DNA from: Dichomitus squalens LYAD-421 SS1
Taxonomy: Eukaryota; Basidiomycota; Agaricomycetes; Polyporales; Polyporaceae
DNA length: 64,000 nucleotides
Direction: 5' to 3'
Assembly (NCBI RefSeq): GCF_000275845.1
Contig: NW_006766892.1
Location: forward strand, 75,297-139,296
How positions within the stretch are numbered: the first letter of the stretch is position 1; every line of letters begins with the position of its first letter. Position numbers and translations under genes: made by a program. The notes below the pieces were generated by a model. It saw nothing but the letters and a program-made list of their open reading frames with translations, was not told the DNA's origin and searched no databases. Below, one piece after another: positions 44,912-55,393 of the stretch.

Positions 44912-46686
44912 CTAGTCGTCGCGCTGGGCAAGACCGACCTTGGTCTCGCCTTGGTTGACTGGAAGCGACGTATCAGAACGCGGAACATAACAATCACGGA
45001 AAAGATACTCACAGACGACGTAGACGGACTTCAAAAATATATCACCGAAGATGTCGAAGTCCATGTTGCCACGGCTTTGGATACCACCGAAGACGTAACC
45101 ATTACCAGCGTCGCCGAACGTGATGTCCTGAGGGTTGACCTTGTAGAGCTGGTCACCAACAGCGAATTCTATGTCGGGAATGGTGGCGCTCGAAGGGAAA
45201 ATGTAACCCCCCTGCTGGTCGTCGTATTTCGCACCGTCAATGGCGCCTGGGAGTCGAGCATCAGTATGGTGGACTGAAGCGAATTGTGATATTGAGCTCA
45301 CCATAGAAGGCGTCTACGACGTCGTCAGAGACAAGGAGGAGAGTAGTGCCGGTGTCGAGGATGGTGGTGTTGCCGGAGCGCTCCTTCTTGGAGCCACCGA
45401 GGGACCATGAGGCCGACGGGACCTGCCAGAAGCCCTGCGAGCTATTTGCAAGGCACGTGTTACAACGTCACTATTCGGTTCCGTGCATTCTACACTTACT
45501 TGTCAACCGAAGTGTACGTGATGGGGTTAGAGGTCACGGAGGTGTCGATGAAACCTTGATAACCCCATATGTGTGTGAGCAGCGTTCTAGAATTACACGA
45601 TCGGGTATATGCCACATACCGAACGAGTAGAAGCCAGCCTCAGTATCGCCACGGGTGAGCTTGACAGTGAAGACAGGCTGTACGAATGGGCGATAGTCAG
45701 CATAATGCATGCCGCACACAAGGCTGAACATATTGGACCTACCGGATTGATGAGCTTCTTGTTGATCAAGTTCTCGACCGGAGTCGCAACCGGCTTGGGC
45801 GTGACGGTATTGATCGAGGGCCAAGCAAGACCGAGGAGACCGTCGTTGCCGTTGTCCTGAAGGAAGCTCGAGCTCAGCTTCTCAGAGAGCTCGACAGCCT
45901 GCCCGGGAATAGCGAGGTCGCCGATGGTGACGGTATCGGTGTAGACGTTGCCAGACGCGGAAGAGCCATCACCGTAGCTGATGTTCCAACTGCCGGACGC
46001 CTTCTTGGCAGTGGAGGACTTGGAGGGGTCGTAGATGTTGTGACCCTCGGCGTTCCTCTTGACGTTAGCAAGCTCGGAGCTGTGTGACGGAAGACATGTA
46101 GGATAAGCACACGAGGTGTGAGACCATGGTATCGCATGTATTGTGGAGCACCCACCTCCAGACCCAGAGGTCCGACGAACCGGTGTCGAAGTCAAGGTTC
46201 AGAGTGACGCCAGGGGTTCCAATCTTGACCGGGACAACGTATTCCATGCTAGAGAATAAAACATGGGGATGTGAACATGCGTTCATGCCGACGTCATGTC
46301 GCGCAGGCGTGTCCAAGGCACTTACTCTACATGAGTTCAGTAGTTCACATGCGCACAGCCCGGATAGCTAATCAGCCGACGGTGCCGAGAGTATGCACGA
46401 CAGCCCACGCACCATTCTGGATGGAGTCGGCAGGGACTTCGTGCTGGGTCTCCTTGTTGTGCTTGGACTTGACCTTGACGACAACGTTGTTGCGCTTCGC
46501 GAAGCCGGCGTTGCGGCCAGTCTCAAAGCCGTAACGACGTGCAGCACGGGCGTACGCCGCCTGGAAGGACGGACGCTTGCCCTGGTAATGGGCGGGACGA
46601 ACGAGGGGGTGGAGCTTCTGCATGGAGGGCGGTGTCTGGCCGGCTTTGGTAGAGGAGGAGAGGGACTTGGAGGGGAGGCAGCCCAT
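44912..46686 (-). CDS. Pepsin-like aspartic protease (family A1)
   Basis: Aspartic endopeptidase with both catalytic motifs: [17 protein letters not shown] in the N-lobe and [17 protein letters not shown] in the C-lobe. The flap region reads [20 protein letters not shown]. The C-terminus is [30 protein letters not shown]. The N-terminal exon (46413-46686) encodes [17 protein letters not shown] and a basic propeptide-like part ([32 protein letters not shown]) but no signal peptide. A second Met before QKLHPL is an alternative start. To reach [13 protein letters not shown] in frame, exon 1 must end at the GTGCGT donor (46412), pass a single-base exon (A, 46326) and continue at 46248, giving QND-MEYV. 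A direct join of the flanking exons loses the frame. Export route and substrate are unknown. Confidence 0.85.
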
Positions 46687-46699
46687 CTTGCCAGCTGAC

Positions 46700-49394
46700 G
46701 CTTTATACGCGTTCTGAGAGGGCTAGGCTGAGCTTTGGGATAGTTGGAGCGCTGTTGTGACGCAAACAAGGGTCCGAGTTGAGAACGATGACAGGAATGG
46801 GCGTGACAGAGGTGTGAAGAAAGCGTGAGCCAAGGATGAGCTTGAACGAGTGGACGTCCGGTGCGACTGCGGGGGTGGAACGGGGGGCACGACGTCACAG
46901 CGATGGGGGTCGCGATCAACGTTCGTTCCTCGCTCTTATCAGCTCTGTCCACCTGTCCTGCTTCTCCTTCTCCGCAGACTGGTCCCTCGTCTGCTTCCGT
47001 TTTCCGATTAGAACGTCCCAGTTGCACTCTTGCGTCTCCCTCCTCTCCAGTGCCATCGTCCTGCGTCACAGCGAACGAGGCCATCCGCAGCGCACGAGCA
47101 TATATATGTGTGTAGAGTCACGATTACCGCGGACGATCCCAGGACAAGAGGCATGTGGTGCACGAAAGGAGACTGGAACGAGTTCGCTCCTTTTGGCAAG
47201 GCTGGGAAGCGTGGTGGCGGTCGCGTTTCAAGCGCTCATGCTATGAATAGAAGCTCGGTCGTTGCCTTCCTGCGATCGCAAACTCCCTCTCGCTTCCGGC
47301 GCGAACCACGTACGCAACACCAGCAGCACTCGAGCCTTTCGCTTCGTCACTCTTCCTATGCCACCGTTCTCGCAGAGCTCTTCAACGGACGTTCTCGAGC
47401 CTCTGATCTGCCCCTGCGGGAACGATGGTACTTGTCGTCGTGCGTACCTATCATCTCCGTGTCTCGCGTCACTCGGTGGCATCATCATCTCAGCAGCTGG
47501 CGTATCTCGAACGACCATTTCAAATCCCCCCACTTGAGCGCAGTCCATGCATTATGGAGGCACATGAGCACAGGAAAGCATCTTGCCGCTCAATTGAACG
47601 AATCCAGATGCTGCGGTCGATCCGGCATTTCATGGAAGCCCTTGAGGGCGCCACTTTCGCAGAACGTGGCCTGCCTTCTCAACCGGAGACAGGTTCGCCT
47701 AGATTGCGGCAGATGACTGTGGAAAACTAGATGAGCCGTGCAATATATGTATGTATCTGGGGAGAGGGGAAGAGGAGAGTGGCCCAGGTTCCCTCGCCCT
47801 TCGCAGGTCTTCACAATATCGCGTCGCTCTCTTGTCATGCCCGGCGTTTTGCTTCCACGGCTGTCACTTACTTATCTCCAGCCTTGTGACCAGTTGTCGT
47901 ATGTCCTGTCCACTTGGAGCAGGAGTACGAGCATATCCTACAGATCCACATGGGTTGCCGTGAGCCGCGGAGAGAGGACGGAGATGCCCCGCGGGATACG
48001 CTCGTGCAAACGCTGGAATGGGCCCAAGTCTTCGAATGTATGCGCCTGACGGCACACGACCTGCACATCCCGTTCTGGGTATCTTCCGTGCGTTATACTG
48101 AGCGTCCATAACGCCCCGTCTTCGCACATACACGGTCATCTGTCACCCGCCGAGGCTCTCGTCGACGTGTTTCGGAATGTTAAGTCGTCGGGATCTGCTT
48201 TGGGTAAGTTCATTGCCCGACCGGGCACCGCTCCTGTCTCTGTTCATTGTGCCGCGCCGCTCGCGTCCGCAATATGTATGACTGGTCTGCGTTCAGCTAC
48301 GTAGGAGACATCCTAAGCAGTAGACATGGAATGCTGTACGTGGTGCGATGTGACCCTTCTTCTTCGTTTCGAGCACGCATATAGGCGGGGTTGGCGGTCC
48401 CGGGGGCACGGTTACACCCACTACCCTCCGGACTCCATGGTCTGCACGATCCTCCAGGCGATCTCATCGGCTCCGCTCTTCCGACTTTCACCTGGCAACA
48501 TATACCGCGTCGCCTCAGCCAAGAGTACACGTTCCTACTCCGCCAAAAAGCGGAATATCAGATGGGTTGACGTGAGCACTCGTTCTTTCTCCTGTCCGCT
48601 GTCCGCACCGTCTGGGAATGGGACGCCTATCGAACGTTACTCGGGATCGCCGAGCAGAATCAACTAGCCATATAGTCTGCGATCGCTCGTCGGCGGCGGT
48701 GTCTTCACAGTATTTGTCGATGGTCACACCGTGAAGGTGTCCCGGTGCTATGGTGCTGGCTGCCCGTGTATACATTAAGCTCCGGTCTTCATGCTGTCGC
48801 CCAGACGGCTTCTTCTCTCCTTACCCTCTCAATAGCTTAATCCATGCCGCTCTCTCACCATGTTCGCTTTCTCACCCGATGAAAGGCAAGTGACAGCCGA
48901 CTCATCGTCAAGGCAGACCTAGGCCTCGTACGTCCGTGGCCACATTGACATTTACCTCCAGGTACGCGGTGTGGTCTTGGTACTCGGGTCGAACTCGTCA
49001 GTCGAATTGCTCGAATTGCGTTCTGTGGGACTTGAGATATTCCTTGCTCACGGCCAGCGCTCGAGAAGGGCGGCTCTGACGCGACGTGATCGCGACGTGA
49101 CGCGGTCGCGTGCCGGGAGGCCACGTGGCCGGGTTGCCTCGAGGTTCAGGGCGGAAGCGCGGGCAGACCTTCTCCGAGTCGTCTCCGGACGGCGTGCACT
49201 GTGCAGACAGTCTACACCGGGCTCTCCTCCATGAGCTAGCCTCGTTGCCCTCCTCAGTGATACCCCTTTTCAGCTTCACATCATCTTCTATCTGTATCTG
49301 TGCCACTCTCTCCCTGTGCTAGCGCTCCTTCCACTTGGCTTCCCGCATTAGGTTAATAAAAGTCGTCGCTGAAACCTTCGAGTGCTAGAGGCTC
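46700..49394. other. Gene-poor stretch upstream of the NADAR gene
   Basis: Plus-strand frames at 47.03-47.72 and 47.84-48.7 kb are open over 60-200 codons but share no known motif. A stretch around 47914-48111 has a protein-like composition (QIHMGCREPRREDGDAPRDT) without further support. No gene is called. Confidence 0.35.
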
Positions 49395-51507
49395 ATGGGC
49401 AACAACCCCAGCCGCCCCGGAGGTTTTGATACCCGCCAACGCTCTCTTTCGGATCCAGCCTACCGGAATCGCACTCGCGCATACACTACCCGTGGTAGGA
49501 GAGACAAATACGATAGGGACTACGACCGCTACGATGACGATGACCCTGAAGAGTATCCCTCGGAGATGTCATACGGAGCCGCAGGATTCCCTCAGATGCC
49601 CTACGGTCAAGGTGCCTACGGCAGTGCGTCTATTCCACTCTAGCGCCTTTCCATCGGTCCCTTGACCCTAGTCATTCAATTGTCCCCTACCTCCCATAAA
49701 CTCGTCGCTTAGATCCATACATGCCCGTCAACCAAATGGCGTTCCCTCAGCCCCAGATGCCGAATGGCATGGCACCAGTCATTCCTGGCATGAATGGCGC
49801 AGTTCCTACTGCGGGCAATCCGTTCCCCTCAGGGCCTATGAACATGAATATGGGTCCGGGTATGCCCTCCCCTCAGTTCCATGCGCCGCCGCCCGGCCAA
49901 ATGAACGGCGGCGTAGAAGCTCCCGTCATCCCTCCTCTACCCTCGTCTCGCCGGGGTCGAGCTGGCACACCTTTCGTCCCCCCTGGTCAAGTATGGCCGC
50001 CTTCACCTTCAGAAGATGAAGACGATCTGACATCCGAGGCGCGTGCCCGGCTGCAACCTCCCCTTGCCCCAGGTCAGTACGGCCCGTTCGACCCTGTTCG
50101 GGATCGCAATCGCACTCCCCAGCCGATCCTGCAACGTGACGGTCGGAGACACCGACGGGCAGGATCGTCTCCCATGTTCTCTCGCGACGAGCCCCCGTTC
50201 GACGACTCTGGCCAGCGTCCCGTGATCCCTCCTAACTTTACAGGCGGTCCGCCTTTCCCGCACCATCCTGGTGCACAGCCCATGATGGGCGGCTGGCCCG
50301 CACAACCGGAGATGAACATGGGCGTACATCAACAGCCAGTCGAACCTGAGCAGCCGTCGTACCGACCGCGACCGTTCGAGCCCATCCAACGGAGTCACAA
50401 TCCGCTGCCTGCTCCTCCTCGGGACATTCTACACTCCTCGCCGTACGCAAGACTTCTTGATGAGCTCCGGAGACCGATCGACGAGCATGCGCTGAAGGCG
50501 AGAATCGGCGCGGCCCCGGCGATACACACCATCGGCGCTGTGAGCATCCCGCAGCCTGGACATCACCAAGGCACGCGCTCCAGTAGGGAGAGAAAGAAGA
50601 AGGGCGGTCTGCTTCGCTCGCTCAGCAATCGTCTCGGCGGGGGTTCTTCGCGCAGGTCCGAGGACGCGTCCGACAGTGCGTCGCCGCCGCAAGTGTTTGC
50701 AGGAGGTCAGTCGATAACTGTATATCCCACCGTTGAGCACATGCCGGACGGTAGCGTGAACCTCGTATATCAGCCTCCAGCAGTAGGCGCCAACGGCGTC
50801 GCTGCCCCTCCAGCCTCAGCGCCTCCCGTAATTCCCCCACCTGGGTCTGTTATGCCTGGCTACGTGCCGAATGCGACACCAGGGAACGCGGCATACGGCA
50901 TGAACGGTGCGATGCATCCTGGACCGATGCCAACTCCTATGCCCGCTATGGATCAGCATCGGCGGACGCCGACTCCGGTTCCGACGCCCCCTCCGCCCAG
51001 AGTACGTATCGAGCGCAACGGTGAGCTCGCAGCGCTGCTTCCCTTCTCGCCGCATAAGGTGGGGTACCAGCACCGATCGTACCCGACGGCGCAACACTTG
51101 TTCGAGGCGTTGAAATTCCTGCCGCACCGCCCCGACTTCGCGGAGAGCGTCAGAGGTCGCGGGACGGCGGAGGAGGCCTTCGCTGTCGCGGAGGGCATGA
51201 GGGACTATTGGAGATCTGATTGGGAGGATATCAAGCTCGAGATGGTGCGCGCTGCGGTTCGCTTTTGTTTCGTGGGGAGGTGGGGAACTGACGCGCGGTG
51301 TATCGCTAGCTGGAGGAGGTGCTGTACCACAAATTCGTGCAGCACCCGACGTTGCGTCAGATGCTGATGTCGACGGGCGGGGCGGACCTCGTATTCTTCG
51401 ACGAGGACACGACCCTGGGCGACGGCAAGATCGACCAGGGCATGAACCTGCTTGGGCGCGCGCTCATGCAGGTGAGGAGGCGTCTACGGGAGGAGGGCTT
51501 CGACTAG
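49395..51507 (+). CDS. NADAR-domain protein with long disordered N-terminus
   Basis: The NADAR domain (YbiA-like) belongs to N-glycosidases acting on ADP-ribose or riboflavin intermediates. It occupies about the last 160 residues: LLPFSPHKVGYQHRSYPTAQ, HLFEALKFLPHRPDFAESVR, a Glu-rich helix (GTAEEAFAVAEGMRDYW), then across an intron LEEVLYHKFVQHPTLRQMLM, TGGADLVFFDEDTTLGDGKI and NLLGRALMQVRRRL. Before it lie about 430 residues rich in Pro, Gly, Met and Asn (GMNGAVPTAGNPFPSGPMNM), with a basic patch RERKKKGGLLRSLSNRLGGG. The start is the ATG giving MGNNPSRPGG, a possible N-myristoylation signal. The first intron follows GQGAYG and the last lies near 51.24-51.31 kb. The domain call is firm; the in vivo substrate is not known. 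Confidence 0.86.
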
Positions 51508-52619
51508 CCGTGGGCGTCGACACCCACAACTGACGACCAAACCGACGGTCTACTCACTACCACTGCGATATCTCACCACTGCGATACCTACACACCCTAT
51601 ATGCGACACAACACCCCCACACGTCTATCCTGCTTGTCTTTCTAGATTTCCTATCTTCGTTCACGACGTCGCCATGCTCAGTTGCTCACGCCATGCTACT
51701 TGCTAAACGCTCTCGGTTCTGCTTTCGTTCCGCATCCCGTATTTCATGCCGTGCGCCCTACTAAACGTTATGCTATTTACTCCTTACTCTTGCTGGCGGT
51801 GGTCGTCGATGCGTGCCTGTTTGCTCATAGTGTCGCAGAGCAACGTAGCTTTAAGTGGGCGGACGAGGACGCCAAACTTTGCGGCCCGAACCCGCATGCC
51901 CTTACGCGGCATGGGTTGTGCAGTCTAAACAATCAAAGCATCAAGGGATCTTCAGCCAGGACAGTAGGTGTATGTGCAGACGCCAATGCAAGTGGAATTC
52001 CTTGATCTTGCGTCGACTTGGCTGTGCCTTTCATTTACGTGCGTCTGCATAGTCGAGGTCAAATGACCCGCCGATTTCCCCGTGGCCTCAAGGGCCAGCT
52101 GCGCCGGCTGTTCCAGGATCTCCGTACTGATCTGAAGGTATCTACGGTCGGGACCGAGATTGCCGTCTACGCTCACTGGGACAGTGAAGAGCACAGAGAT
52201 ACATACCAGACTGCGAAGGCAGGCGTTCAATGTCCGGCTACCGTCCGCGTCGGAGACGACACTGAAGTGAACTATCGACACCGACAGTCTTCGGGGGTAA
52301 GGATGCTGTAAGATCAGACGGTCAAGGCGGAAACGGTCCCGCTCATGACGAAGCTGGGGGCATCCATCGTCAGAGCGGTCCTCACGATTGTGCCCTGGAA
52401 GCTCCGGCCCACTCAGGAGGTACCAAATGGTTGATGAATGAATTGAGCGATAGGCGTGGTGGGGAAGGTAGTGTGGTAGTGAGTAAGCAGCTACCAGCGA
52501 GGCGAGCATAGTAGCAAGGCTAGAGCGAAGGCTCTCAGCGGAGGAGCTGGAGGAGACTGGCACAACATCTACCCCCGATACAGGCAAGGTGGATGCATGC
52601 AGCAGTATCGCGTCCACGT
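51508..52619. other. Intergenic stretch (convergent 3' ends)
   Basis: Frames occur on both strands (for example 51682-52005 plus, and a minus frame that runs into the LARP7 end). None is recognisable. Confidence 0.4.
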
Positions 52620-54416
52620 CTACGCCTTCCTCCTGCGCTTCCGCGCCCGCTTCCCCTGCCGCTCCTCCGCCGCTGCGTCGTGCTCGGCTTCCCCGCCCGC
52701 CGCTGCGTCTTCCACGCGCTGGAACGCCTGCGCGATGGCCTTCCTCACGGCCTCGCGGCGCACCTTCTCGGGCAGCTTGTTCCAGTACAGCGCCTCCCTC
52801 TCCCCATCGACGAGCTCGCCTTTGACAGGCTTGGCACCCCTCGTCGCGCCAGCCTCGGACGGGGGAGCGCCTGCGTCGTCCAGCCCCGCCGCCTGCACGA
52901 CCGGGCGGTCGGCCAGGGCAGAAACGAGCATCCGGGCGTGCGCGGGCGTCGCGACGCGGACGTGGCACTGCGGCCGTCAACGTCAACCAACTGAGCGAGA
53001 GCAGGGGGAGGGGATCCGGCGGAGACGGCTCACCGAGGTCATGCCCTTGTGGTAGTCGACGTAGTCGAGCGCGGCCGGGGAGCCGAAGGCGTGCGCGGCG
53101 AAGAGCGTCTTGAGCGCCGTCTTGTTCGTCTCGGGGTGCACGTCCCGGACGAAGACGAGGCAGCCCGGGGGGTACGCCGCCGACGGGTCGAGCGCGGGCT
53201 CGGAGACGGACTTACGCACCGTGTCCGGTTTCGTTCTCGTTGACGTGCTCGTGCTTGGTCCCCCTGCTGCTTCCCCTGCCGTCCCCATACGGCGCGCGCT
53301 CGCCCGGTCCCCCTCCACCCGAGCGATCTCGTCAAGCAGCGCCTGCCGGTGCTCCAAATACTCCTCCCTCATCGCGTCCCAGCGCGCCTTCCTCAGAGCG
53401 CGGAAGCCGAATTTGACCGCATCCCGCCGCACGCCGGCGTGCGGCTCAGGGCCGCCATCACCCTCGTCATTCGCATCAGCGCCGGGCCCGGAGGGCAACG
53501 ACGTCCGGCGCGGGAGCCAGGGCCAGTGTGCGACGAGGCGCGCGGCGTCGGACGCGGAGGCGAGGGTGACGAACGCAAAGCCTTTGGGCTTCGGGGGCGC
53601 GCCGGGGCGGTCGAGGTGGTGCGGCGGGAGGGAGATTGCCTGGATGCGGGTGGGCTCGTCCGGGCCGGAGGGCGGGAGGAGGGCGGAGAGGAAGTAGGCG
53701 ATGCGGGGGACGGTGCGGTGTGCGGGGGGGACGCATTCCTGTGGACGGGGTCGTGTGACGGAGGGGTACGCGAGGCGGGAGGGGTGCACACGCACCACGT
53801 AGACCGTCCGTTCCTCCCATTCGTGCCTCGCGGAGTTGTTTGCGCGCGCGAGCGCCTCATCCCGGTGTTTCAGCCGTATTTCGTAGCCTCCGGAGTCGTG
53901 CTTGGATGTTTCGGGATTTGCGTGCCAGGCGCCTTTGGATGGGGCGGTGACGAGCATGCGGATCTCGAGCGTGTCTGCGGCATGCGCTCGAATGGCTCTG
54001 AGAAAGGTGGCGTCTAGTGGCCTAGGGTGTATATGGCAGAGATAGGCCGAGTGCTGTACGAGGTAGCTGAGGGGTATCCCTGTGTGAAGATCAGCTCTCA
54101 CTGTCGGCGTGACAGGAATGCACGTACACCCATCTTTGGCGGTGGAGACGGACCTTCTGAGGTCGACATCTGCGCACAGGCTGTGATCAGAGAGGGAGAG
54201 GACGAGCAGCGTTGCGAGGTCTTTTGGGGCGTGGTCTGTGTTTTTTCCTTTCCGATTGCCCGTTAGATCAGGATGAATATTGGGCGGGTGATGGTCCGGG
54301 GTGGGAGCGCGGCGGGGGAGTGTGGCACTTGGACCAGGAAGAGGAGGGGGAGTTGGCGCCGCTGAAGAGGGCTGCGGAGAGCTGAGAGCGACTTTTCTGG
54401 GGACGAAATGAAACAT
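52620..54416 (-). CDS. La-related protein 7 (LARP7/Pof8-like) with C-terminal xRRM
   Basis: RNA-binding protein of the LARP7 group, which in fission yeast (Pof8) helps assemble telomerase RNA and in animals holds 7SK RNA. Two exons join GMTS to CHVRVATPAHARMLVSAL. The N-terminal third has a divergent La motif (SDHSLCADVDLRRSVSTAKD, HTGIPLSYLVQ). A central RRM follows (RTVYVVRVHPSRLAYPS to KPKGFAFVTLASASDAARLV). The xRRM begins CLVFVRDVHPETNKTALKTL and has the RNP3-like YVDYHKG, typical of this domain, and it ends in a long helix (REALYWNKLPEKVRREAVRK) plus a basic tail KRARKRRRKA. The ATG before FHFVPRKVALSS was chosen; upstream in-frame codons have no ATG. Domain-level confidence is high; exact orthology is inferred. 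Confidence 0.82.
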
Positions 54417-55393
54417 CGCTGGAGGAGGCTGGAGGAGTTCGCGGAGCACACACTGCGCCACCGAAGCTCGAGCTCCGCGCCCAGGAACAACACGTCACAA
54501 TCACATGGGTGGGGTCACACCGGGTGTACGCGTGGGGGTGCCACGATCGGATCGGGGAGGGCGCTGGAGGAGGTGGCATGCGTGACCTCTCTCTCACCCT
54601 CTCTCTCCCATCGCCAGCTCGCGGCGGGCGACTCTCTCCGTCCGAAATGAATATTAATCGATATTAATCGCCAGCTGTAATCGCCAGCTGTGTTATCTCG
54701 CCCCGACCAGCCTTCGCTCCTCAAGCTTCTTCCCCGAGCCTCTCCCACCCCTACCGTAACCGATTCCCCCCTCCGTGCTTCTCCCCGCCCCGACGCGACG
54801 CCAGCCAGCCGAGGGTACTTTACCCCTCGACTCCCAGCTGCGCGTCCGACATTTCTCCCCAGCACCCCCCGCGCGTACAACACCAACATCACTCTCCAAC
54901 GACTCTGAACGACCGCCACGCCCCAGCTCCGCTCCCTTTCTTGACGATCGCCTTGGCCTGTCACGTCGCGGACCTGGATACAGAGGTTCCACTGCTGCGT
55001 CGGGCGAAGAGGTGCTGAACAGGTACGGCGTTTCCCCCATTCGGCGCTGCGACTGGACATTCCCCGAGCGTGGCCCAGCGCCCCGCCTACTTTTGCGTAT
55101 TCGCCTCCCCGCCACCGTCCTCGTCTTCCTTTTTTCATGGGGACCAACCCCTGGCGCTGGGCCAGACTCTCCTCGTGCCCGCCCACGACCCGGGCCCACG
55201 TTCGTGTCCGTTATATCCCAACTAACCATGGACGCTCTCCTCCCCGTTCGTTTCGCTTGTGCTCCTCCACCCGTCTCTCCCATATCTCGTTATCCGACCT
55301 GCTTCTCGTCTTATCGAGCTCACGACATCCTGCACCCCATCCTCACCATCCCGTCCCTGCCTACAGCTCGGCAAACACAGATCGTAATCGACC
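54417..55393. promoter_or_regulatory. Bidirectional promoter region between LARP7-like and P450 genes, with short tandem repeats
   Basis: The two genes diverge from this 1-kb GC- and pyrimidine-rich spacer. At 54651-54670 ATATTAATCG is repeated twice. It is followed by CCAGCTGTAATCG and CCAGCTGT (54671-54691), and a related TCGCCAGCT occurs just before (54611-54619). The repeated TAATCGCCAGCTG words could be factor sites; that is inference. A long plus-strand open frame crosses the region but looks like a by-product of GC richness. Confidence 0.45.

Noticed and set aside
51952..52986. 344-codon minus-strand open frame across the LARP7 3' end
   Set aside because: Its upstream part is antisense-frame noise relative to the LARP7 last exon, which reads well in another frame; the rest is unrecognisable.
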